13,886 bases of DNA from assembly GCA_027083015.1 (NCBI GenBank), contig JALWQS010000126.1:1-13886 (forward strand). The letters run 5' to 3'. A program made the translations under genes and the position numbers. The notes beneath the pieces are model-generated. The model saw only the letters and a program-made list of their open reading frames with translations, was not told the origin of the DNA and did no database searches. How positions within the stretch are numbered: position 1 is the stretch's first letter; each line of letters begins with the position of its first letter. Positions 1-7,862 of this stretch are shown here, piece by piece. Source of the stretch: Candidatus Woesearchaeota archaeon (GTDB lineage Archaea > Nanobdellota > Nanobdellia > Woesearchaeales > UBA11576).

Positions 1-117
1 CAACTTCTTACCGTCTTCTTGTATCTCTCCTATCATTCCCAGTTCTACGAGTGAATTGTTTATCTCAGGATGCTGTACTTTATTTAGAAGTTCTTTTGCT
101 TGTCCCATCCTCATCAT
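1..117 (-). CDS. DUF59/MIP18-like iron-sulfur assembly protein, 3' end off window
   Basis: This is a 39-residue N-terminal fragment; the gene continues past the left edge. The readable part, with HPEINNSLVELGMI followed by an acidic turn and a hydrophobic strand, matches the start of the DUF59 (MIP18/PaaD/SufT, also N-terminal Mrp) fold, whose signature is DPE-x-N-x-V-x-LG-(L/M)-(V/I). Members of the family help assemble or deliver iron-sulfur clusters in the cytoplasm. The aspartate usual before PE is histidine here. The start at 117 is chosen because a GGA-containing Shine-Dalgarno-like stretch (125-129) lies 7 bases upstream; ATGs at 114 and 108 are alternatives. A TATA-like box (151-160) just after the stop of the preceding surface-protein gene suggests its own promoter. 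Because only the first third or so of a typical domain is visible, it cannot be told whether this is a stand-alone DUF59 protein or the N-terminus of an Mrp-type ATPase. Confidence 0.72.
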   Translation of the reverse strand, partial: MMRMGQAKELLNKVQHPEINNSLVELGMIGEIQEDGKKL

Positions 118-150
118 CTTTTGTTCCTTATTGGATACTTTGAGATAATA

Positions 151-160
151 CTTATATTTA
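151..160 (-). promoter_or_regulatory. TATA-like box of the DUF59-like gene
   Basis: On the minus strand this reads TAAATATAAG, about 25 bp before a start point near 131. That would leave a leader of about 13 nt carrying the GGA motif before the ATG at 117. It lies 20 bp past the stop codon of the giant surface-protein gene, so the small gene need not depend on read-through from it. The assignment rests only on match and spacing. Confidence 0.45.
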
Positions 161-178
161 ATTCTTTCTTCGGATAAG

Positions 179-3100
179 TCAATGTCTCTTATGTTTTTTT
201 GTCTTTTGTTCTTCTTTGTGTGCTTCTACTAGCTGGTCTATCTTCCTTTTCATACTTTCTGTTTCTGTATGTACATAAGTGAGTGATTCCATGCTTATTA
301 TCAGCACGATCAATGATAGTACGATCAGAGCTATAAATGCTGCTAGCATTGCCAGATCTTTGAGAGAGTATAATCCTACGGATCTTGGTTTTTCTTTCTG
401 CACGATCGTTTCCGGGTTTTTCTCTGCTGTTTTCTCTGTTGTCCCTTTTTCTTGCATTCCTGAGACATTCTTGCTTGCCAAAGGTTTCTCTTCATTGAGC
501 AGACCTTCTTCAATAGTTTCTGTCTTTTCTTCCTCGCCCTTTGTTTTTTGTTCTGGAGGCAGTATCTTTGGAGGTTTTTGTGCTGGTATATAGCTGCATT
601 CTTCTGCCTCTGGAGGTTTGTCTTTTGCTATTGGACAGTTCCTGATGTCTGTACAGGTTCTTGTTCTTGTTCCTTCTTCAGTACATCTGCTCCATTCTGT
701 GCAGTGCCATACTGAGTCACAATAATAACCTCCACCTCCGCCTGTTCCGCTTCCGGTCGTTGATGTTGGCGTCGGTGCTTGTGTTCCTTCTATTCCTGAA
801 TGTGTCAGATTTATGACTGTTAACCTATTATTTCGTTCATAGCAGGTCAGGTTTCCTATACGCACTCCGGTACTGTTTCCTAAGCAGGATGTGAAGTCTG
901 TTTCTCCTGTTCCATCACAACCAGCACTTATCTGAGAGGCTGTTGTTATCTCTGAATCTTTTACGCATAAGCTTATGAAGTTATTGTCTTTTATTGATAG
1001 GGCTTTTGTCTCTCCATTCCGTAGCTGTCCTGGCATGTGGATGACTATGGACAATGGTGTGAGTTCTATGCTTATTTCGCTTAGGTTTATAGTACTGGCG
1101 GAGAAATTATGGGTGAAGTTCATCATTAGCTCTGATCCGTCGTAGAACAGTACCTCTTGTTCTCCGTTGAAGGTTCCCTCTTCGCTGTTTCCTCCCACTG
1201 TTATTCCCAGGTTTCCTACTCCGCTCGTCACTACATTATTTCTTGTTCCTTCCAGAGTATCATCCTTATCCTGTACTCCGTCATGGTCGCTGTCTTTGAT
1301 GCTCTTGACTGTCCTATTGTTATCTCCCCAATCCATATTTCCGCTATCATCATACGCCTGGCAGTTCCAGATATAGGTTCCTTCGGGTATGTTTGTTTCC
1401 GTGTATGTCAGAGTATTGGTGTTTTTGGTCTGCTTTGCCTGCCAGGTTCCTGATATGTTATTGTAAAGTGTTATATTCGTTACTTGATTGTCATCTGTAG
1501 CTTCGCATTTGAATGTTATGCCTCCATTGCTTGAATTGTAGTTATCTTCTGGACTTGTCAGGCTGACGTTCGGCGGATTGTCTATCGGTGTTTGTATTGT
1601 TGTGAAGCTGTAGGGTCCTGTTGTGTTGCAGTTTCCGCTTGGGTCGCAGCTTGTTACGTTATAATAGTATTGTGTATTGTTCTGCAAACCGGTCAGTGAG
1701 ATGTTATGTTCTGTTACAGCATCATCTTGCGCTTTTATCGTTCCTAATCCCTGGCTTGTTCCGTAATTGACTGTGGAGTTTGCGATCTCATCAGTATCCC
1801 AGCTGATTATTGATGAATGGTCGGTTATCTGTCCTGCCTGGACATTGGTTATTGCTGGTGACCTGTTATCAGGGGTTGTTGTTGTAGTGAAGTTGTATGT
1901 TCCTTCTGTGCGGCAGTTTCCCAAATCATCGCAGCTTGTTATATTGTAATAATAGGTCGTATTGGATGTTAGTCCGTTTATGCTTATGCTGTGGCTTGTT
2001 ACGTTATCTGCCAGGTTTTTTTCTAAACCTAAGATCATAGTGTTTCCGTATGCTACTGAGCTGTTGCTGATCTCATCTGTGTTCCAGATGATGACTGCTG
2101 AACTGTTAGTTATTGATGTGTTATGAACGTTTGTTATTGTCGGCGGTGTCGTATCTATCTTGAATGTCCTGTTTGTCGTTGCAAAGTCGCAGTTACTGCT
2201 GTTGTCGCAGGCTTGGCAGTTCCAGTTGTATGTTCCATCAGCTATTGTTTCTATGAATATATAATCTGTATCATTGATTCCTGAATTGTCTGTTTCTTTT
2301 GCGCTCCAGCCCGACCAGTCCCCGTACAAGCGTACTGTCTTTACTTTCATGTTATCTGCGACGTGACAGTTGAATGTTATCTGTTGGTCAGATAGGTTCT
2401 GATTGTCTGCCGGACTGTTGAGGTTTACGGTCGGCGGCGTTACATCAACTGACGGTTGCGGTTGTGTTGTTGTAGGCAGTGTTTTTGCTGTGTTGCTGAC
2501 ATCTGTGGTATTGACATTTCCTGTCGTGTCTTTGGTATGTATGGTTATTGTATGAGTTGTGTTAGGTAAAAAACCTGTCGCGTTATAACTTGTCACTCCT
2601 GAACTCAAGTTTACTTCATTCACACTATCTATATAGATTATTGTTGCATCAAAGTCAGCATCTGAAGGGTTGGTCCAGTTCCAGAAGATGCTGGTATTCG
2701 TAGCGCTTATGTTTTGAAGATTTGTGATAGTAGCAGGAGGTGTAGTGTCTGCCGGCGGTTGTGGTGTGTAGGCTACTTCGAATGTTCTATTGGTTGTATT
2801 CCATGCGCAGTTGCTGCTGTTGTCACAACAGTTTACATTCCAGATATAAGTACCGTTCATCAATAGGTTCAGATTCCACGTTCCTGTGTCGCTTGTTCCG
2901 CTGAATGTTCTGGTTTCATTGGCTTTCCAGTTTCCGCTGGTATTGGTCCATAAGGTGCAGTTTTTCAGTTCAGTATCATCTGTGGATGAAACGCTGAATG
3001 TCACGTTGTTTGTCGTCGTGAAAGTCTGCCCCTCTGTCGGACTGTTCAGGTTTACTATTGGTGGCGTAGTGTCTTTGTTGGTGTAGTTTATTTTTATGCT

Positions 3101-6100
3101 TCTGTTGTTTGTTGCGAAGGCATTGTTCCCTCCTGTGTCTTGTGATAAGCAGTTCCATGTGTAGTTTCCCTTATCCAATATTAATGTCCATGATGTGCTG
3201 TTGCTTGTTCCTGTGATTGTTTTCGTGTTATTAAGGCTGAAGTGTTGGTCTGTACTGTCTGTCAGATATAGGCTTATGCTTGTCAGTCCGTTATCGTCTG
3301 TTGCTGAACAGTTGAACGTGACATTCGCTGGATCGCTTGTATCATCATAATAACCTGTTGGTGGATTGTTAAGTACTGTGTTTGGTGGGTGATCTATAGG
3401 CTTCGCGAGTACCGTTACCCACCAGGTCTCTTGATCGGCAGTATAATTTTGGTTTCCGGAATAGATTGCTGTTATGTTGTATTGTCCTAAAGCGTCGAAT
3501 AGGGTGATATTCTGCGATGGTGATGGCCCTTCATAGATCTTTACACCGCCTTTATAGACCTGAATATTGCCTGTTCCCGAAACTAAAGATGCTGAAATGT
3601 TGACAAGAGTGTTATTATATATTGTAAGATTATTCTCTGACCCGTTCAAATAAAGGTTTATCTCTCCAGCCGCTTTGTTGATCAGGTATTCAGAACTGTT
3701 TTCTGCACCAGCATAATGCGTTGTTTCACTAACATTACAAACATAATCATAAGTTCCTGCTGACAAAAACACTAAAGTACCGTTCTCCAAAGTAACATCA
3801 TTTCCATTCCTATAAAGTTTTGCTGGAGCTTCAGGATTATCACAAACACAAGTAGCATTAAGACTGACAGGATAAACCTGACCACTCAAAGGATTAAAAC
3901 TCAAATCACAAGAAGAGTGAGTCTTAGGAACAACAACAAGAGTATTCACAACTTCAGCAGAAGTATAATTCACAGAACCGGAAGTATTACAAACATAAGA
4001 ATAATTACCAACAGCCAAAGACTGAACATCAGAAACAGAATTCTTTGCACTACCGACTAGAGTATCATTACGCCACAAAGAAACAGTAACTTCAGGATTA
4101 TCAGCCTCACAAGTCACATTGGTCTGAACACCATAAGTCTCGCTCCAAGAAGGACTGGAAGACAAAGACAAAGAAGTAGAAGCTTTGTTGATCGTGAATT
4201 GCCATGTGTCTGTATTGTTCCATTGGTCTGCTGAGTCATTAGCATAGGATTTCCAATAAAAAGTACCTGCTGGCAGTATTGCTGCATAGTTGTAAGTGTT
4301 TGTAGCTATATTGTTCATGGTGTAATTTTTTGCTGTGCCTGTGTAGTTTAATTCTAACCATGCTGTACTGAGCTGATTGTCATCTTGCCATGTAATGTTA
4401 AACTGGCTTTGTGTTGTTGGCGAGTATGTTGTTGCTATGCTTGTTTGGTTATTGCTCCAATAGGGTGGTTGGTCATTGTAAGAGGTTATTGTGAGATTTA
4501 TTGAAGGGTCATAATAGCTTGAATAGGTATCGCTTCCTCCTATGTCTATGGCCTTGCATTTTAGGTCTATTCCTGTCTGTTCCGGTATCCCTGAAAGGTT
4601 CCATAGTAGTGTGTTTCCTTCTGTGTGGTTTCCTATATTTTGCCATCTGTTTCCGTTTATCTGTACCCATATGTTTGTATAGTTTATCTCATCTATGAGT
4701 GTTTCATTATAATAGTCCATATAGATTGCTCTTATTCTCAGGTTCTGACCTGTAGAGTGCTGCCAGGCTGTCAGTACTCCCGTATCTGTTGTTGTTAAGG
4801 TTAGGTTATGATTTGTCGTGTCCAGGCTTGTTCCTCCATATTTGCTCGGCAGGTTGAAGTTTCCGATCCCCACCCAATCGCTGCTGTTCCACATCTCTAG
4901 CTCAAGGTCTGGTCTGTTTGTTGATTGTTGTACTGAAGCTTCAGGGTTGTACGCATCTGTTTCTACTTTTACTGTTATGTTGCTTATTGCATCGTATTCT
5001 CCGTCCATGTTGGTGTATGTTGTGTAGCTGGAGTTTGTTTCATTTGTCGGTTTCTTTTTGAACAATCCTGCCAGGTTCACTGTTGTTATTCCGTATTGGT
5101 TTGGGCTGAAACGGCCGTCTCCAGCATCTCCTGTTTGTCTTCCTCTAAAATCCACGTATTCGCCTTCTTTCAATGATTGGTAGGTTCCGAATGATGTTCC
5201 TCCTTCAAATGTTCCTGTGCTTGACTGGTCTCCTCTGTCGTACCATCCTCCTCCGAATGATGATTCTGTATCGTTGATGAACAGTTTTATCTGTGTCGTG
5301 TCCCTTGCTGTATTGGTCGTTGTTGCTCTTGTTCCTTCTCCTGAGAAGAATATCAGGTATTCTCCTGTATTCGTCATGTTTATTCTTCCTGTTGTGTCTC
5401 CGCTGAAGCTGTTCGTGTCTTCTTCTGCTTCTGTATCTACCATGTCCAGTTGCGTGTAGCTTGTGCTTGGGGAAGGGTCAATGGTGCTTGTTCCGTAACC
5501 TCTGTAATAATCTCCGTCTGGAAGGGCGACTATCATCACTCCGGTCTTTGCTGTCAGTGTTGTTTCTGTTGCTGTTGATGTTTCAAAGTCGTGTCTTGCT
5601 TCTATCTTTAGTGTATCATCGGAGTTTGCTTCTATTATTGTGAAGAATGTTGGGTTTCCTTCTTCGTGTCCATTATTGTCTCTTATGTATTCGTAGCTGT
5701 AAGAGGTCGGTATGGGGTTGCTGTTGAGTGTTGCTCTTATGAGGAATGCTCCTCTTGAATCGGTGTCTGTCACTCCGTAGCTTCCTATCACAAGGTAGTG
5801 TCCTGGTTTTTTTATCGTTATCGTGTCTGAGTTTGACGTGTGGTTGAAGCTTTCTATGTCTTTCTCATCTTCTGCTTCCCATGTTATCGGGTTCCATGAT
5901 GCTTCTGTCATGGTTGTTCCTGTTGTTTCGTGTGCTCTGAAATAGTCCCATGAATCGTCAAGTTTTATTATCTGCAGGTAGGAATCTCCTGCGACTGGTG
6001 TTACTACCTGGTCTCCGTTTGATGTTCTGTATACTATCTCCACTCTCAGGTTTTGTCCTGCTGTTGCGTTGATTATGGCTCCTCCGTTCATGAATTCGTC

Positions 6101-7231
6101 GTCGTTGTTTGTGTTTCTTGAGTAACCGCTTGAGTAAGAGCCGTATATTGGTGTTCCGTCTAGTGTCAGCCTGCTTTCGTGGCCTATCCTTCCGTTATAG
6201 TCTGTTGTAAAGTGAAGTCCGTATAATACAAGATAATGGCCTGTTTCTCCTATGTTTATGTCTATATCATTGGCGTTTTGGGTATAGGTGGTTGTTGCTT
6301 TATCCTGTGTGTTGAACGGAAACCCTGTCCACGTATCGACTGTTGGTGTGCAGTCAAATGTTCCTGCTGTATCTCTCCATTGACCTATTGATAGGTTATT
6401 ATCCTGTCCTTTTGCTGCTTTGCTTATTGCTGTATCATTGGTTATGTTTGTTGTGTTCTGCATGAATGCTTCTATATTGTAGGTTATCGTATCGCCTTCT
6501 GTGTCTGTTGATCCTGAACAGTTGATATTTACTGTTTCACTGAACGTGTTGTTGCAGTTTCCTCCGTTGCATGTTATTGTTGTTGGTGTTGAAGGTGGCT
6601 GGTTAGGTGCTATCACTAAGAACGTTAGGTCGTCATTGTCTGCATAGTTTGTCCCTGAGGATGCAGCTCCGCAGGTTATCGTAGAGTCTGGTGAAGTATC
6701 ATAATTTATGTATACTCTTACTGAATGGTTTCCTGCTCTATTGTCGAGTGTGAAGTTGTTGAATGTTATCTTGTTTAGACCTCCTGTCGGACAGGCACTG
6801 ATGTAATGTTTGACTTTCCAGTCAGGACTTGCTGTGTCTGAATTGTTTGTGTATACTAGCCCTAATTGGTCATCTGTTGATGTGCTGTAACAATGGACCC
6901 ATGCTGTTACTCCTACTGTATCTCCTGGTCTGAATTGTGAATTGTTGTAATCTGTTATTGTAATGTTCTCTACTGATTCGTCGCTTAGGTATGATCCTCC
7001 TGTTCCGTCAGCGCAGCTGTCTAATGTGTTTGGCTCGTTTGGTTCTGGCGTATCTACACTATCTACTGATTTCAGTAATGATGATCCTGCGATGCATGGT
7101 GATCCTCCTGTTGCGCAGTATGGTGTTGTGAATGTTGTTGAGTACTGAGCATCTTCTGGATAAGCTATGGAGCTGCTTAGGACTATCAGGATCAGGATGC
7201 TTAATTCCAACAATAGTTTTTTGGTTCTCAT
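179..7231 (-). CDS. Giant membrane-anchored surface protein with Ig/FnIII-like, jelly-roll-like and TSP1-like modules
   Basis: This is a 2350-residue exported protein. Residues 1-23 form a signal peptide (basic MRTKK, hydrophobic core, SIA end). After an N-terminal beta domain come three related modules of about 130 residues (near 290-422, 444-573, 590-722) with repeated GHYLV/GEYLI strands, resembling C1q/TNF jelly rolls. A long series of Ig-like and FnIII-like domains follows: Cys-containing Ig-like near 1020-1270, TPP-x-VNLNSP Ig-like repeats near 1280-1490 and 1600-1690, FnIII near 1494-1590, two purple-acid-phosphatase-N-like FnIII copies at about 1692-1880, and another Ig-like to about 1974. 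Then come a DSDHDGVQDKDD calcium-type loop (near 1980), a beta domain, a WHCTEWSRC thrombospondin-type-1-like motif (about 2170-2212), a charged stalk, a membrane helix (about 2292-2314) and a basic cytoplasmic tail. N-x-S/T sequons are very frequent, so heavy N-glycosylation is likely. The role is probably adhesion or cell contact. It sits 30 bp downstream of a winged-helix gene with no clear promoter between them. Confidence 0.9.
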   Translation of the reverse strand: MRTKKLLLELSILILIVLSSSIAYPEDAQYSTTFTTPYCATGGSPCIAGSSLLKSVDSVDTPEPNEPNTLDSCADGTGGSYLSDESVENITITDYNNSQFRPGDTVGVTAWVHCYSTSTDDQLGLVYTNNSDTASPDWKVKHYISACPTGGLNKITFNNFTLDNRAGNHSVRVYINYDTSPDSTITCGAASSGTNYADNDDLTFLVIAPNQPPSTPTTITCNGGNCNNTFSETVNINCSGSTDTEGDTITYNIEAFMQNTTNITNDTAISKAAKGQDNNLSIGQWRDTAGTFDCTPTVDTWTGFPFNTQDKATTTYTQNANDIDINIGETGHYLVLYGLHFTTDYNGRIGHESRLTLDGTPIYGSYSSGYSRNTNNDDEFMNGGAIINATAGQNLRVEIVYRTSNGDQVVTPVAGDSYLQIIKLDDSWDYFRAHETTGTTMTEASWNPITWEAEDEKDIESFNHTSNSDTITIKKPGHYLVIGSYGVTDTDSRGAFLIRATLNSNPIPTSYSYEYIRDNNGHEEGNPTFFTIIEANSDDTLKIEARHDFETSTATETTLTAKTGVMIVALPDGDYYRGYGTSTIDPSPSTSYTQLDMVDTEAEEDTNSFSGDTTGRINMTNTGEYLIFFSGEGTRATTTNTARDTTQIKLFINDTESSFGGGWYDRGDQSSTGTFEGGTSFGTYQSLKEGEYVDFRGRQTGDAGDGRFSPNQYGITTVNLAGLFKKKPTNETNSSYTTYTNMDGEYDAISNITVKVETDAYNPEASVQQSTNRPDLELEMWNSSDWVGIGNFNLPSKYGGTSLDTTNHNLTLTTTDTGVLTAWQHSTGQNLRIRAIYMDYYNETLIDEINYTNIWVQINGNRWQNIGNHTEGNTLLWNLSGIPEQTGIDLKCKAIDIGGSDTYSSYYDPSINLTITSYNDQPPYWSNNQTSIATTYSPTTQSQFNITWQDDNQLSTAWLELNYTGTAKNYTMNNIATNTYNYAAILPAGTFYWKSYANDSADQWNNTDTWQFTINKASTSLSLSSSPSWSETYGVQTNVTCEADNPEVTVSLWRNDTLVGSAKNSVSDVQSLAVGNYSYVCNTSGSVNYTSAEVVNTLVVVPKTHSSCDLSFNPLSGQVYPVSLNATCVCDNPEAPAKLYRNGNDVTLENGTLVFLSAGTYDYVCNVSETTHYAGAENSSEYLINKAAGEINLYLNGSENNLTIYNNTLVNISASLVSGTGNIQVYKGGVKIYEGPSPSQNITLFDALGQYNITAIYSGNQNYTADQETWWVTVLAKPIDHPPNTVLNNPPTGYYDDTSDPANVTFNCSATDDNGLTSISLYLTDSTDQHFSLNNTKTITGTSNSTSWTLILDKGNYTWNCLSQDTGGNNAFATNNRSIKINYTNKDTTPPIVNLNSPTEGQTFTTTNNVTFSVSSTDDTELKNCTLWTNTSGNWKANETRTFSGTSDTGTWNLNLLMNGTYIWNVNCCDNSSNCAWNTTNRTFEVAYTPQPPADTTPPATITNLQNISATNTSIFWNWTNPSDADFDATIIYIDSVNEVNLSSGVTSYNATGFLPNTTHTITIHTKDTTGNVNTTDVSNTAKTLPTTTQPQPSVDVTPPTVNLNSPADNQNLSDQQITFNCHVADNMKVKTVRLYGDWSGWSAKETDNSGINDTDYIFIETIADGTYNWNCQACDNSSNCDFATTNRTFKIDTTPPTITNVHNTSITNSSAVIIWNTDEISNSSVAYGNTMILGLEKNLADNVTSHSISINGLTSNTTYYYNITSCDDLGNCRTEGTYNFTTTTTPDNRSPAITNVQAGQITDHSSIISWDTDEIANSTVNYGTSQGLGTIKAQDDAVTEHNISLTGLQNNTQYYYNVTSCDPSGNCNTTGPYSFTTIQTPIDNPPNVSLTSPEDNYNSSNGGITFKCEATDDNQVTNITLYNNISGTWQAKQTKNTNTLTYTETNIPEGTYIWNCQAYDDSGNMDWGDNNRTVKSIKDSDHDGVQDKDDTLEGTRNNVVTSGVGNLGITVGGNSEEGTFNGEQEVLFYDGSELMMNFTHNFSASTINLSEISIELTPLSIVIHMPGQLRNGETKALSIKDNNFISLCVKDSEITTASQISAGCDGTGETDFTSCLGNSTGVRIGNLTCYERNNRLTVINLTHSGIEGTQAPTPTSTTGSGTGGGGGYYCDSVWHCTEWSRCTEEGTRTRTCTDIRNCPIAKDKPPEAEECSYIPAQKPPKILPPEQKTKGEEEKTETIEEGLLNEEKPLASKNVSGMQEKGTTEKTAEKNPETIVQKEKPRSVGLYSLKDLAMLAAFIALIVLSLIVLIISMESLTYVHTETESMKRKIDQLVEAHKEEQKTKKHKRH
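3672..4193 (-). other. Codon-use island inside the surface-protein gene, bounded by 12-bp direct repeats
   Basis: GCTTTGTTGATC (plus strand) occurs at 3672-3683 and 4182-4193, encoding the same INKA linker exactly 170 codons apart. Between the copies the coding strand switches to T-ending codons. Thirteen consecutive Asn codons (about 4125 to 3805) are all AAT, and Thr, Ser and Val are mostly ACT, TCT and GTT. In the flanks AAC, ACA and GTA/GTC are common. On the plus strand the text visibly changes from TTGTTG-rich to AACAAC/ACAAAG-rich. The reading frame is intact. The encoded segment is two Cys-containing Ig-like modules. This looks like module replacement by recombination through shared linker DNA. 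Confidence 0.7.
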
Positions 7232-7261
7232 TCTTTATTCAGTTGATTTTTTCGCCTGCTT

Positions 7262-7456
7262 TCATTTCTCTTTTTCTTTCCAGTAGTAGATCTTTGCCAT
7301 TCCTGCTTTTCTTATCGTAACTTTTTCCGCGCCTTCTAGGAATGCGAATACATTTGCGATCTTATGTCTTGATACCTTTAGTTTAGAAGCTAGTTCTGAT
7401 ATGGTATAACCTTCTTTCTTCTTTTTCAGCTCTTTTATTACTGTTTCCCTATCCAT
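7262..7456 (-). CDS. Small winged-helix/HTH DNA-binding protein
   Basis: This 64-residue protein contains a helix-turn-helix: YTISELASKLKVSRHKIANVFAFLE (residues about 17-41) has the spacing of an HTH with SRHKI as start of the recognition helix. It is followed by a short beta wing (KVTIRKAGMAKIYYW), so the fold is a minimal winged helix. No ligand or dimer domain is present. The family cannot be named beyond general MarR/Lrp-like small archaeal regulators. It ends 30 bp before the start of the 2350-residue surface-protein gene on the same strand, and no promoter is visible between them, so co-transcription is likely and it may control that gene. A 12-bp palindrome and two extra half-sites lie directly before its ATG, suggesting that it represses itself. 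A TATA-like box at 7531-7538 fits its promoter. Confidence 0.75.
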   Translation of the reverse strand: MDRETVIKELKKKKEGYTISELASKLKVSRHKIANVFAFLEGAEKVTIRKAGMAKIYYWKEKEK

Positions 7457-7461
7457 TGCTA

Positions 7462-7493
7462 ATCAATATTGATAATCAATAACACCAATCAAT
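7462..7493 (-). promoter_or_regulatory. ATCAAT palindrome and half-sites, putative autoregulatory operator
   Basis: ATCAATATTGAT (7462-7473) is a perfect 12-bp palindrome. The half-site ATCAAT recurs at 7475-7480 and 7488-7493 in the same orientation, 13 bp apart. The cluster begins only 5 bp upstream of the HTH gene's ATG (7456) and falls between the predicted transcription start and the start codon. Binding there would block transcription. That the neighbouring HTH protein is the binder is inference. Confidence 0.5.
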
Positions 7494-7530
7494 AATTTAA
7501 CCAATTCTGTGGACAATAATGATTAACAAC

Positions 7531-7538
7531 TATTTAAA
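7531..7538. promoter_or_regulatory. Palindromic TATA-like box between the HTH gene and repeat copy 1
   Basis: TATTTAAA reads as a TATA box on both strands (ATTTAAAT core). To the left it would start the HTH/surface-protein transcript near 7508. To the right it lies about 25 bp before position 7559, exactly where the 151-bp repeat begins. Either or both uses are possible; no BRE is obvious. Confidence 0.45.
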
Positions 7539-7558
7539 TCTTTTGATATGATAGTGAG

Positions 7559-7709
7559 ATAACAAAAACTCGCCACTCGGGTCTATCCCCAACCTAAAGG
7601 TAGGGGTATTAACGACCCTCGCTTAACGGCGAGTTTTTGGGATTGAAAATCTCGCCCTAAAGGACGGAGTATTAAACTCCTTGCAAATCTCTAACGAGAT
7701 TTTCAATAA
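7559..7709 (+). repeat. 151-bp two-hairpin element, copy 1; candidate structured RNA or mini-transposon
   Basis: It matches 11858-12008 at 149 of 151 positions, in the same orientation, while the flanks are unrelated. It contains two hairpins. The first has perfect 12-bp arms at 7563-7574 and 7628-7639. The loop of the first holds a 5-bp GGGTC/GACCC stem and an inner CCCCAACC-TAAA-GGTAGGGG hairpin. The second hairpin has perfect 10-bp arms at 7645-7654 and 7695-7704, with an inner GGAG/CTCC stem (7666-7669, 7677-7680). Both hairpins enclose a version of CCTAAAGG-NN-GGNGTATTAA. A TATA-like box sits about 25 bp upstream, and a T6 run inside a small hairpin lies downstream at 7744-7757. No ORF runs through it. 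It could be a small-RNA gene, or paired ends of an IS200/IS605-type element without transposase. The plus strand is assumed from the promoter. Confidence 0.8.
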
Positions 7710-7832
7710 GAAAAATCAGCAGAAACACGCATCCACCTATCTAGCAAAGTTTTTTGCGCATGACTCTCAAGAAACAAACCATCTGAAAACCTAATTTAAG
7801 GCTTCCTACCGCATCTCAAGGAATAACAAAAT

Positions 7833-7840
7833 ATTATATA
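7833..7840 (+). promoter_or_regulatory. TATA box of the deaminase gene, leaderless start
   Basis: ATTATATA is centred about 26-27 bp upstream of the ATG at 7863. The usual archaeal TATA-to-start spacing puts the first transcribed base at or next to the start codon. There is no Shine-Dalgarno sequence before the ATG, in keeping with a leaderless mRNA. Confidence 0.6.
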
Positions 7841-7862
7841 CTGAAGAGTCTCTCTGGTTTTT

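Noticed and set aside
279..593. Plus-strand frame opposite the surface-protein C-terminus, plus similar short frames across 1157-5643
   Set aside because: Ser/Val/Phe-rich translations mirror the Thr/Asn/Glu-rich coding strand; none has its own promoter.
7559..7709. Riboswitch controlling the deaminase gene
   Set aside because: The deaminase has its own TATA box at leaderless spacing downstream of the element, and the second copy precedes no plus-strand gene.
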